A DNA stretch of 64,000 nt from Sphaerosporella brunnea (taxonomy: Eukaryota; Ascomycota; Pezizomycetes; Pezizales; Pyronemataceae), in contig VXIS01000077.1 in NCBI GenBank assembly GCA_008704415.1, positions 1 through 64,000 of the forward strand, read 5' to 3'. This document shows positions 54,385-64,000 of this stretch, piece after piece. How positions within the stretch are numbered: position 1 is the stretch's first letter; every line of letters starts with the position of its first letter. The translations under genes and the position numbers were made by a program. The notes beneath the pieces were generated by a model. The model did no database searches. It was not told where the DNA came from and saw only the letters and a program-made list of their open reading frames with translations.

Positions 54385-55165
54385 GGCGTCCGTGCGAGTG
54401 ATTTCTCGCGTCCCCACACCGTCCGGGTGCTACATCCCGTCCAGGCCCATCCGAGTGGTGAACTGTGGAAACGCCGAAACACCCCGCATTCCGTCCAAGT
54501 CCCCTCCCAGTGCTGAACCCGATTCAAGTCCCGGTCGAGTGGTGCGCCCCGTCGACGCCCCAAACGGGTGATGAACCCGTTCGAGTCATAAACCCTATGT
54601 AAGTCCCGCCCGAGTGCTCAGTGCCGTCCCCGTCCAATCTGCGGGATAAATCACCTCCTGGTCCCGTGCGGGTGCTCAACCCCGTCGCAGCCCAGTCCCC
54701 GCTGAACCCAACCACAGCCCCGTCGGGATGATGAATCTCATTGCAGTGCGGTCCGAGTGCTGACTCTCTCTCAACCCTGAACGCGTCCCCTGCCCGTCTG
54801 GGTGCTAAATCTTTTCCCCGCAGTGATGAACGCGGTCCCAGCCGTGTCTCCCGTCCCCGTCCCGTCTGAGTGCTTAACTCTGTCTGAGCCGTCAACCCCG
54901 TCCAATCCCCGTGCCGCTTTTGCATGCCATTCAGGTCCCGTCCAGGTGCCGTCCGAGTGATCAATCTGCTGACTGACGTCCCCGGTCACGAGACTGTCCG
55001 GGTGCTAAACCCCGTCCAAGCCCCGTGCGATTGCGAGACCCGTCCAAGCCCTGTGCAAGTCCTTACCCGTCAGGTCGCTGAACCCTGTCCAAGTCCCGTT
55101 GGAGTGACGAAACCCATCCAAGCCCGTCCAAGTGATGAACCTCTTCCAGGTCCGGTCCGACCAAT
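54385..55165. repeat. GAGTGATGAAC minisatellite, block 3
   Basis: About 20 degenerate copies of the unit seen at 45 and 46 kb (for example CCAAACGGGTGATGAACCCG), ending about 160 bp before the young copia element. Frames through it (54524-54964 minus) are repeat by-products. Confidence 0.82.
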
Positions 55166-55319
55166 TGAGAGTTTATTACCAGGCCGCGAAGACTTGGCTT
55201 CACCGACAGATTTTGGATGTGCCCTGCATGGGCCGAACTAGGAGCACAGAAGCCAAAAAATCCTATCCAGAGCACGAGCGTGGGCACCGGCAATCGGCCG
55301 TTGTTCAGCATCTCCATTC

Positions 55320-55324
55320 TCTCC
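55320..55324. repeat. Copia target-site duplication, left (TCTCC)
   Basis: Exact match to 60915-60919. Confidence 0.95.
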
Positions 55325-55523
55325 TGTTGGAACTCCAGACCTGGAGTCTAACAGCGTCATTGAAAAGAAGGTGACGCGTCCATGAGTCTAAGACTCAGGA
55401 TGCTGGAATATGTAGCGAGGTTCTAGAGCGAGGGCGCCTGAATAAATAAGGCGCCCATCTTCCGGTCTCTAGATAGATATTCTCAATACACAAGCGTCGC
55501 TTCCTCCTCCAATATTCTCTACA
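55325..55523 (+). repeat. Copia 5' LTR
   Basis: 199 bp, TGTTGG...CTACA; differs from the 3' LTR only at CTGGAGTC/GTAAC by eye. It contains AATAAATAAGGCGCC, possibly part of the promoter or polyadenylation region. Confidence 0.97.
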
Positions 55524-55540
55524 GATTAAGAGTCTCAACG
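55524..55540 (+). promoter_or_regulatory. Primer-binding site matching tRNA-Lys(CUU) anticodon arm
   Basis: GATTAAGAGTCTCAACG directly follows the LTR. Its complement CGTTGAGACTCTTAATC has the form of a tRNA-Lys anticodon stem-loop (loop CTCTTAA with anticodon CTT), not of a tRNA 3' end. This predicts priming by a 5' half-tRNA. Confidence 0.65.
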
Positions 55541-55597
55541 TCTCTCAAGAAAAATCTCAAATCTTTACTCCTCATTTTATTTCTTTGAAAAAGAAAA

Positions 55598-58500
55598 ATG
55601 TCTTCCTCAAGCACCCACTCCCGCAAAGCGATCTTCGATTTCGCAAAGCTTGCCGGCTCTCAGAATTTCTTCATCTGGCAGGCGAGGATGACAGACGTCC
55701 TCATTCGCGAAAAACTTTGGGACGTAGTCTCAGGAGAAAAAGTCCGACCGGCCGATCCTGATTTTCTCGATACGGAAACCCATACCGGCAGAGCTACGGT
55801 AGACATTATTGATGATGATGCCGACGACGGGCAAACTGCCGAATCCTCCTCCGCTGCGGCGACCCGTAGCAGGCCTACTCGAAGCACTGCTACTCGCCCC
55901 AAATTCTCGGCTGCCATGTCAGGCGCAGCCGACAAAGACAAGAACAAGGAAGGGGAAGCTGCAATCTCAAAGGTTGTTGAATTTAGTCCTACGATTGAGA
56001 GGACAATTCAGAGGCAAGAAGAGTGGGATGCACGGTCAACCTGTGCACTGTCGCATATTCGTGGCGCACTCACGGATTCAATCTTGATGACTCTTGGGTC
56101 ATTCAGGACAGCTCGTGAATTGTGGCTGTATCTGCAAAACATGTATGGCAAGGTTACAATTGCCAGCCTATACAATCTGAAGGCAGCACTGTATGACCGC
56201 AAGCTGAAAGAAGGGGAAGATGTGCGCAAGCACTTAAACTCTCTCAAGGCGATGCGTGAGGAGTACATTCGTGCTGGAGGAAAGTTTGATGATCAGGATT
56301 TTTCCTACATCATTCTCCAAAGCCTTCCGAGCTCATATGAGCCAACTGTGGATTCTATCCTCAGCCGCGCTGATAAGGCGTTGTTGGACCCTGATGCAAT
56401 CGCATCAATCCTATACACCAAATCAGACTGGGTATCGAGCAATTCAAGCTCCTCTGTGGCTGCAAAGGCTTCCTACCAAGGAGGTCTAAAGTGTAAGTCC
56501 CAAAATAGCGGTGATGGGCAAAAGAATCATAAGAAGTCTTCCCAATCTGGCAAAGCTGAAACAGCAAAGCCCGCTAAACGCAAAAAGATGTGTATTTGTG
56601 GTACAGGAAAGCATGATGAGGCAGATTGCTATCATCTTCATCCGGAAAAACTTCCGGAGAGTGTTAAGGCTATGCAGAAAAAGTTAGCAGCAGAGAATAA
56701 TGCAAAGAAGGTTATCATGTGCTCTCAAGTTCCATGTGAAACCGCCTATCTCACAATCCACCGTGCATTTGGAGCAAAAAGCCTTCAAGGTTTTTCAAAA
56801 GACTCCTGGATATTTGACTCTGGTGCTAGTAAGCATATGTGGCATAAGTTCAACGCATTCACAACCTACACTGCTTTTGATAAAAAGCATATTGTTGAGC
56901 TTGGAGATGCACATTGTATTTCTGCTCACGGTGTGGGATCACTTAACCTGATCAGTGAAGTTGATGGTTAACTGTCATTGCAATTGACAGAAGTACTTTA
57001 CGTACCTGATATGCAAATGAATCTGCTATCCCAACGGTGTCTAGACCGAAATGGCTGCCGTACCGTTATTGATCGTGGGATCTATTCAGTGTTCTACAAG
57101 AACTCTTAAATTCTGCGGAGTACTAGTCAAACTGACTTATACTATGCTGATGTGGTAGTCTCCTATACCAAGACAGGGGAAAGTGACAACGATGTTGTTA
57201 TGATTGCTGCCCCAATCACAACAGAAACCAAAAGCTTGTATGAGTGGCATTGTGCCTTGGGTCATACAAATATCAAGAATATTAAGCTTTTGGGAAACTC
57301 ACCTGACTCTGGAATCAAAGTCAAAGGTGGCGGTGAAATGCCTCTTTGTGAGATGTGCAGCTTGGGTAAACAACACACCCGTATTTCAAAAGGACCAACT
57401 AAACCTACTACACAACCATTAGAATCAATTCATATTGATACTGATGCTCCGTGGCAAGTGGGGTCCTTGCACTCACCAGGGAAATTTTCTCCGATACCAT
57501 CTGGTTCCGTGCACTATCTAGCTTTGACCGATGACTATACTGGCTACGTCTGGACCTATTTCTATAAAGAAAGAAGTCAATTCATAGAGTGTCTGAAAGA
57601 CTTTAAACAGTTAGTTGAGAATCAACGCAAGGATGGGTTGAAAATTCAACGTATGCGAATGGATGGTGCCAAAGAGTTTCAATCCAGTGACGTAGAAGCA
57701 TTATGTAAAGCTTCTGGAATTGCTGTTGAAATGAGTGCAGCATATCGTCACCAGCAAAATGGCAAGGCTGAAAGAGTCAATCGAACCTTAATAGAAATGG
57801 GTCGAACTATGATGATAGATGCCGGTTTGCCTGAAACCTTCTGGGCAGAGGCAATTCGTACCGCTGTCTATCTCAAAAATAGACTTCCATCAAAGTCTAG
57901 CCCGAAGGGTCCACTGTCAGCATATGAAGCCTATCACGGTATAAAGCCTGATCTTCAGCATGTGCATCTTTTCGGTTGTGCAGCCTATGTTAAAATTCCG
58001 AAAGAGCTCAGACGAAAGTTTCTATCCACACCTAAAGCTAAATCAGCTATATTTCTAGGTTATGTGGAAGGAACTACCCACCAATATAGGGTATATGATG
58101 TAACCAAACGGACCGTCATAGTGGACCGAGATGTTTGTTTTATCGATGATGTGCGTCCAGCTAAAAAGGTGCACCCTTCACAAATTGTGGAGTTGGAAGG
58201 CGATAGCCTTTCCAAATCTGTTTTTAAAATTCAGAATCATCAGAGACTTGAGTTTGAGGGGAAGCAACAGTATAGTGAGCTGTTAAGCAAACCCAATCTC
58301 ATGAACACAAACGAGGAGAATCCTCAAAACTCTCAATCAGAGTTATCTCCGGAAATGAACTTGGATTCAAATTCTTCCACAGATGAGCCTATGGTTGTGG
58401 TCCCCGAACCAGCCATAACAGAATGTCCAAAGCCAGAAAACTCTGAACCAATCTTGAGGAAATACTCCCGCTTGCAAGATAAGCCTCAAAAACACTGGGA

Positions 58501-60232
58501 CTTTAAGCAATATGGCTCAGACTTTGCCCACTTTGCCAAAGCGGAGAAAAGATTCTTAGGTCTTGATGCTAATGCATCCTCTACCAGTATGGGCATGAAA
58601 GCAGTACTGACGGAAAAGCCTATAGAACCCAAAAGTGCTAAACAAGCACGTCAGTCTGCTTACGCGACTGGATGGGAAGAAGCAATGCAAGACGAATTGA
58701 ATGCATTTAAACGTCTAGGCACATGGGTTAGAATTCCGTTGAAAGACCAAACAGAGAAAATTAGGGCGAAAAAACACCTAAGCAATCGTTGGGTCTTCAA
58801 GGTGAAACCATTGGTTGACTCAACTAAAAAGTATAAATTCAAAGCTCGTCTGGTCATTAAAGGCTATGAGCAAAAATATGGTGAAGACTTCACCGAAACA
58901 TGGGCTTCTGTAGCCACTATGGCTAGTCTCCGAGTAATTGTGGCAATCTCAGCCAAGCTTGGAAAGCAGATCTTCCAAATGGATGTGAAAAATGCATTCC
59001 TCAATGCCGAACTAGATGAAATCATCTTTACGGTACTGCCAGAAGGTTTTGACGATGGTTCCGGTGATATCTTGCTGCTACGCAAATCACTATATGGATT
59101 GAAACAATCACCGCGTCAGTGGTTTCTATGTATACATGAGAAACTTAAATCCATTGGATTCAAACCATCAAGTGCTGATCAAAACATGTATCTTCGAAAA
59201 GATTGCATTCTGCTCTTATATGTTGATGATATCTGGTATATTCCGATGTCTAACTACATTGCTCAAGAAATCCGTGAAGCTCTAGAAAGCTGGTTTGCAA
59301 TGACATGGATGGGAGTTGCTAAGCGCTTCCTTGGAATAGACCTTCATTATCTGGATAATGGATCTATTGGACTCAGTCAGCAGTTATACGTTGAAGAAAT
59401 TCTTGAACGTTTTGGAATGGAAAATTCCCGTCCTGCAAAGACACCACTACTTGCTGAAGTCAATCTCCCTCCTATACCACCAGATGCAAGCCCTGCAAAT
59501 CCTGCAGACAAGCTCATGTATCAACGCATAGTTGGTAGTCTTATGTACGCTATGGTTGCGACAAGACCAGACTTGGCCTTTGCAGTCTCTGCTGTTGGTC
59601 AATTTGCTAGCAATCCTCAAAAGGATCACTGGCAGGCAATAACTCATATCCTTAAGTATTTAAGGGGGAGTGTGCAATACGCACTTGTATACTCAGAAAA
59701 GGGTCCTCTCACGTTTGCTGGATATACCGACGCAGACTGGGGTGGAAACCTTCCTGATAGAAGATCAACGTCAGGGAATGTCTTCACACTTGGAAACACA
59801 GCAATAAGCTGGACAAGTACCCGTCAAAAGAGTGTAGCTTTATCAAGCACTGAAGCCGAGTATATGGCAAGCTGCACAGCAGCTCAGGAAGCAATATGGC
59901 TACGACGTATGCTTCAGGATATCCAAAATATATTCTTGGTAGGTTCTATATCAGAACTGCCGTCAACCACACTGCTCATGGATAATCAAAGCGCCATGGC
60001 TTTGACAAAGAATCCTGAGTACAGAAAACGCACCAAGCATATTGAAATTGCCTATCACTTTGTCCGTGAATGCGTGGCAAGTGGTAAATTCTCTGTTGAG
60101 TATATACCAATAGACGAGATGGCAGCAGATGTCTTGACCAAAGCTCTACCCCAAATTAAGCATGTAAAACATATACGTGCGATGGGGTTATGTTCTGTTT
60201 CTATCTCATCAGCAAAAGACGGTGAAAATTAG
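55598..60232 (+). pseudogene. Copia gag-pol polyprotein with two in-frame TAA stops
   Basis: 1,544 codons in one frame from MSSSSTHSRKAIFDFAKL, interrupted at TAA 56969-56971 and TAA 57107-57109. Gag (about residues 1-350) has the copia UBN2-type region (LWLYLQNMYGKVTIASLYNL) and a short Cys/His knuckle CICGTGKHDEADCYH. Protease motif DSGASKHM is near residue 408. The first stop falls just after the protease core, not at a gag/pol boundary. Integrase: HxxxGH zinc finger, LTDDYTGYVWT, MDGAKEFQS, NGKAERVNRT. RT: FQMDVKNAFLNAEL, LYVDDIWYI. RNase H: GYTDADWGG, LSSTEAEYMA, LMDNQSAMA. All pol catalytic residues are intact. Confidence 0.95.
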
Positions 60233-60706
60233 GACGGAGCACGTAACCTGCAAAAATTTTAGCAGCACTTCGTTATCAACAGAGCGGCATTTGAAAAATG
60301 CAGCACTCTGCAATTATAAGAGCTTTCAACCAATTTACTAACGACGCAGCGGTTTCACGCTGGTTGAATAAGCTTTTGTAATAACCTCAATGTGTCTGCC
60401 CTTATCAGGCTTACACAGAGTTGCAGAGACAGAGTATATATCAAACAGCAATTAACCTGTATGACTCTGCTCAGCAGCACACAGGGTAGACCTGGTGCTG
60501 CAATTGATGATGTTGTGGCTGTTGATGGTTGCTGGTTGCTGGTTACTGGTTGCGTCGTCGGGTTGTTGTGTGTGTTGTTAAAAAGGGGTGACGAGTTTTT
60601 CGCCTTAGCCAAATAAATGGCTTGGCGTGTTTTGATCACCACCTATCACTCGATTTTTATTTTTCCTTAAAAGGTTTTTGTTTATATGGAGTTCTATTAT
60701 GTCGCT
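60233..60706 (+). other. Copia 3' untranslated region
   Basis: About 475 bp between the pol stop and the polypurine tract, without a motif-bearing frame. A GTTG-rich stretch occupies 60505-60580. Confidence 0.7.
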
Positions 60707-60715
60707 GAGGGGGAG
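60707..60715 (+). promoter_or_regulatory. Copia polypurine tract
   Basis: GAGGGGGAG immediately precedes the 3' LTR, the expected plus-strand priming site. Confidence 0.85.
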
Positions 60716-60914
60716 TGTTGGAACTCCAGACCTGGAGTGTAACAGCGTCATTGAAAAGAAGGTGACGCGTCCATGAGTCTAAGACTCAGGATGCTGGAAT
60801 ATGTAGCGAGGTTCTAGAGCGAGGGCGCCTGAATAAATAAGGCGCCCATCTTCCGGTCTCTAGATAGATATTCTCAATACACAAGCGTCGCTTCCTCCTC
60901 CAATATTCTCTACA
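60716..60914 (+). repeat. Copia 3' LTR
   Basis: Partner of 55325-55523, followed by the duplication TCTCC at 60915-60919. Confidence 0.97.
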
Positions 60915-60919
60915 TCTCC

Positions 60920-61443
60920 GCAACCACCGGAATCTGCCGGGGTTTCTATCGGAATCAGGGGTCCAGCCCATGGTTTATGAAAGAAGGGGCATACAGCCAT
61001 CTGAACAGGAACCCTCTGACCCCCCGACCGCCCCTCAATCCGCCCAGTGCACCAAAAACAAAAGTCCAAGGTACTTGATGGCAACACACTCCATGCGTAG
61101 TGTGCCTCCGAAATCTAAGGGTCGTGCGAATGCGCCGGTTCCCATCGTCACTACTAGCACTGGTATCATGGATGTTCGGCAGAACATATCCTCGCGAAAA
61201 ACAAAGACCTCGCCAGGAATTCGGCCCTGAATTCAGCCCCGTGCAAATAGCATCAGTCAGGTTTCATTCGGATCGTAATGGGACAAGCGGCGCTTGGCTT
61301 GGATGGGAGCAAGTTGCGTGAGGGTGGTTTGAGGTTTGCGGCGGCGTGACGACGCTCCGCTGGATGATTTGTCAAGGAATGGTCAGTAGGATTGTTATCC
61401 GATTTGGTGAATCGTGTCAGTGTATTCAACCAGTAGATAAATA
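60920..61443. other. Intergenic, no supported gene
   Basis: Short frames only; nothing recognised between the copia element and the MITE. Confidence 0.35.
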
Positions 61444-61446
61444 TTA

Positions 61447-62093
61447 GGTCCTGTCTGGATTTGCGGTATTTCGGAGATAATGGTCGTTTGGCCTAAATAT
61501 CATCAGGAATGAAATGAGGAAATGTGGCGAAATGAGCCCCGTCAGTATCGCTGATGTCACCGTCAGCGCTCGTACAACCACCGCTCCCGCAACCACCACT
61601 CCCGCAACCACGCTGCCCGCTTCTACATTGAGTCAAAACATAGCTTTCTCGTGACATTTTTAAATGCGCATCACTCTTTCTCTTGAGTTTTGCTCTAGTT
61701 TGACGTAATCTTGAGTAAGTTTACGAATTTAACTGAAATCGTACCGGTATATAATCTTATTGGACCACTGAAGCACCGAGGATTTGTGTCGCTTTGCAGG
61801 AGCTCTTACACAAATCCTCGTCCGGTCAACCTAGAGCTACTTCTCAAAAATTCTGCTTCAGATGGCATATTGAAGGTGGTGTTGCCGTTGGGTGGTGTTG
61901 ACGTTGGGTGGTGTTGCAGTCAGCTGGTGTTGCGGTCGGGTGGTGATTGCGGACGGTGGCACTTCGCGCCGCAGGCTGTCGCCCCGGCACTACTCACTTA
62001 CTGCGGCCGAATCCAAACAGCCCCCACTTTAGGGAAAATATATTTCAGCCAAATGACCATAATCTCCTAAATACCACGAATCCAGACAGGCCC
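61447..62093. mobile_element. Harbinger-like MITE (647 bp), TTA duplication
   Basis: Inverted repeats of about 55 bp at roughly 80% identity (core CCTGTCTGGATT near the tips and ATGGTC-TTTGGC further in), flanked by TTA at 61444-61446 and 62094-62096. A 3-bp TTA duplication is the PIF/Harbinger signature. The interior has GGTGTTG-rich repeats (61875-61950) and no transposase. Confidence 0.8.
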
Positions 62094-62096
62094 TTA

Positions 62097-63049
62097 ATAT
62101 TCGGTATGGTAGGCGGACTCCGCGGCCGCCGGGCCGCCTTCGCCGCCGGCTAGTCACACATTGACTCCCCTTGGACGTGGCCCAAAGATCGAATGCTGTG
62201 CTGGTGATGCCAATAGGGACCAAAAAGCCCAGTGCTGCAGTGCGGTGCACATCTATCCCTATATAAGGCAGTTGGTGTGGCGTTTTCGCGTGGCGTTTAC
62301 CGGCGCAGTTTTCCGGACCCTCAACCCTACATTTCCGAACGTCGGAGTTCGGCTCGAAATGTAAACTTTGCTCGGTGATCTGTGATATGGCGTGGTCGGC
62401 GGGATAGTATAGTTTGTGCTCCGGGGTGGAATACATATCTTTCGGCTAGTCCATCACATATTTAGACCCAGGCCGAAATGCCGCTGCCGTGGACGCAGCA
62501 GGACAGTTGTAACCCAGGCTGGGTGGCTGGAGACAGTGCAGACCAACGAGGATGGGGAGGATCAGGAGGACCGGGTGGGCGAAGGTGGTGAGGAAGGGTT
62601 TGGCGATTGCAGTGTCCAACAATCAAAGTTGTGATAGCCCTTATCCACAGCTCGACGAGTAGCCTCACAACATGGACAGCGCGTAGCCAAACAGTTTAAA
62701 ACACGAAATTTAGAAGCCAGTGGAAATGGTCCGAGTGCTCAGTAGTGAAGATAAAGCTCATCTGCACCTACAAGCGCCGGCCTGCAAACGGTTCTGCTCA
62801 CTGGATGAGGCAGTGTACTTACACATTGTAGCAGAATTAGCAGAGCTCACCTGCATCCCAACAAAAAACCGGCTTCCGGGCCTCGTGTGTATTACTAAAA
62901 GCACATGACCGTACGGCTGGCAACCGATATTTGCTGTAGCGCCCCGTCGGAGGTTGTAAACATCCGGGTATCCCACCCGGCTCAAATGCTGAGTCGCGTG
63001 TCGCTATTGAAAAATCCATAACCGCCCCATTCTCCGCAACGTAGTCAAC
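62097..63049. other. Intergenic, no supported gene
   Basis: Includes a short GC-rich run (GGCCGCCGGGCCGCC at about 62123). It should contain the promoter of the plus-strand gene beginning near 63050-63080. Confidence 0.35.
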
Positions 63050-63079
63050 ATGCTTCCGATCCACCAACCCGCTGCCACC

Positions 63080-64000
63080 ATGGCAACACTATGCGGCCTC
63101 CGTTGCGATATCCACATCGAAATCCTCAGCAAGCTACCCGCGCTACGCTCACTGGCGGCAGCAATATTGACCTCACGTGCCATCCACCAAGCTTTCACAA
63201 TCGCACGGCATGACGTGACGGGACGCGTTCTGGACGCGGAGATCCCGTTGGCATCCATCATCGGCGAAATCGATTTCCTGTTACCGCAGGACTGCAGGAC
63301 GGCTCAAGCAGCGTTCGTGGCAAGGCCATCGACATGCTATGTGTCTAGCAAGGCATCGTCAGTGGCTGGTGTCGGCAGTTTTGCGCGGAAAATCTGCAGG
63401 AGCTGCCCGCCGAGGCTCGCAACGCATGAGGATCCAGCGCGCATTCTATCGGTTTTGGGCGTTGTCGCTCGGGCATAAAACAACGCAGCATCAGCGACCA
63501 TTTGTCGTTCGCGAACCGCTACATGTTGCGCTACAATCGCGGATCTCACATTGATCTACCGTTACATCCAGCGGAAACTGGAAGTCTTGTACCGCTCCTG
63601 GGGCTTTTATGGCAAGCCCCTTGCAGGAGCGCTAACGACGAGAAAACTTCAGAATGGACTGCAATCCAACGAACAGTATCCGCCCTCGACCTGCCGGTGC
63701 TGTACGCACTGCTGTTCCCTGCATTCTGCACCTTCGGAGCAGACGTCGGCAGTGACCTCACCTGGGACCGAAGCTGGGTGGTCCTGTTCTTGGCGGACCG
63801 AACGAACCGCTCCGACGATTCCACCGCGTTCCCACGGCGACATGCCCGCAGATGAGTATGACGAATGCCTGCGTGGCACTGCGGAAGACGTCGGCACGAT
63901 ACTGGTGGTGACATGTCTTGAAGAGGAGGAGGTGCGGTATGACTTGGCGCTTTGGGATGATAGTCCTGGGTTTTTTTCTGCCGCTGGTGTAGTGGACTTA
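63080..64000 (+). pseudogene. F-box-like fungal protein, frameshifted and cut by the window edge
   Basis: The ATG at 63080 (MATLCGLRCDIHIEILSKLP) gives a better fit than the upstream ATG at 63050. LRCDIHIEILSKLPALRSLA is an F-box-like start of the type common in Pezizomycotina. Then AILTSRAIHQAFTIARHDVT follows, and a second block, ENLQELPAEARNA then MRIQRAFYRFWALSLGHK, is reached only by shifting frame near 63400-63430. Further pieces are SFANRYMLRYNRGSHIDLPL (63500-63855) and AEDVGTILVVTCLEEEEVRY, open to the window end. Some shifts might be unrecognised introns. An F-box would recruit substrates to SCF ligases, but the assignment is by pattern only. Confidence 0.5.

Larger units (their letters stand above)
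55325..60914 (+). mobile_element. Young full-length Ty1/copia retrotransposon
   Basis: 5,590 bp with 199-bp LTRs (55325-55523 and 60716-60914) that begin TGTTGGAACTCC, end TTCTCTACA and differ at one position by eye. Target duplication TCTCC. Internal parts: primer-binding site (55524-55540), one gag-pol frame (55598-60232) broken by two TAA codons, a 480-bp 3' untranslated stretch and a polypurine tract (60707-60715). Domain order integrase before RT defines Ty1/copia. It inserted about 160 bp downstream of minisatellite block 3. LTR identity shows recent insertion, yet this copy cannot make a complete polyprotein without stop readthrough. Confidence 0.97.

Noticed and set aside
54524..54964. 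146-residue minus-strand protein frame
   Set aside because: Same repeat by-product as at 45 kb, no motif.
1..64000. Starship-type giant element or biosynthetic cluster
   Set aside because: No DUF3435 captain recombinase and no PKS, NRPS or terpene enzyme motif was seen in any frame.

Overview
The window looks like a transposon-rich, gene-poor stretch of a filamentous fungus (Dikarya). Supporting signs are a Tad1-like LINE, a chromodomain Ty3/gypsy element, Ty1/copia elements, hAT derivatives and DIRS/Ngaro debris. There is also a FunK1-type kinase relic, an F-box-like reading frame, introns of 70-90 bp with CTGAC/CTGAT-like branch sites, and a TTAGGG-type repeat tract. I cannot place it below subkingdom. 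Nothing bacterial or plasmid-like is present.

Layout. 1-13.4 kb is one nested insertion: a minus-strand LINE (1367-13254) sits in a 30-bp minisatellite, and a minus-strand gypsy chromovirus (2387-7913, 5-bp target duplication CCTGC) sits inside the RNase H domain of the LINE. 13.4-20.1 kb is gene-free apart from a 399-bp long-TIR element and an 838-bp hAT derivative. 20.1-23.4 kb holds the only convincing host-like genes, two co-oriented minus-strand genes of unknown function whose C-terminal halves may both carry a restriction-endonuclease-like fold. 25.5-29.3 kb contains an RGG-repeat protein frame, a broken FunK1 kinase tail and a DIRS/Ngaro fragment. 31.7-37.1 kb has a solo copia LTR, a decayed coiled-coil gene and a derelict copia element abutting it. 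37.2-40.8 kb has a hAT transposase relic, a decayed frame with two in-frame TGA codons, and a two-exon coiled-coil gene. 45-55 kb is dominated by three blocks of a degenerate GAGTGATGAAC-type minisatellite and a second complete hAT derivative. 55.3-60.9 kb is a young copia element (LTRs differ at 1 of 199 positions, target duplication TCTCC). After it come a Harbinger-like MITE (61447-62093) and an F-box-like frame running off the right edge.

How it works together. The region records successive transposition: minisatellite, then LINE, then gypsy, with the copia insertion much younger. The gypsy element carries a textbook -1 frameshift signal at its gag/pol junction, and its two clearest lesions, together with the LINE stop, are readable as CpG transitions. 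The two copia lineages have primer-binding sites matching anticodon arms rather than the 3' end of a tRNA, which suggests half-tRNA priming. All positions and translations come from reading the sequence; no database search was run.
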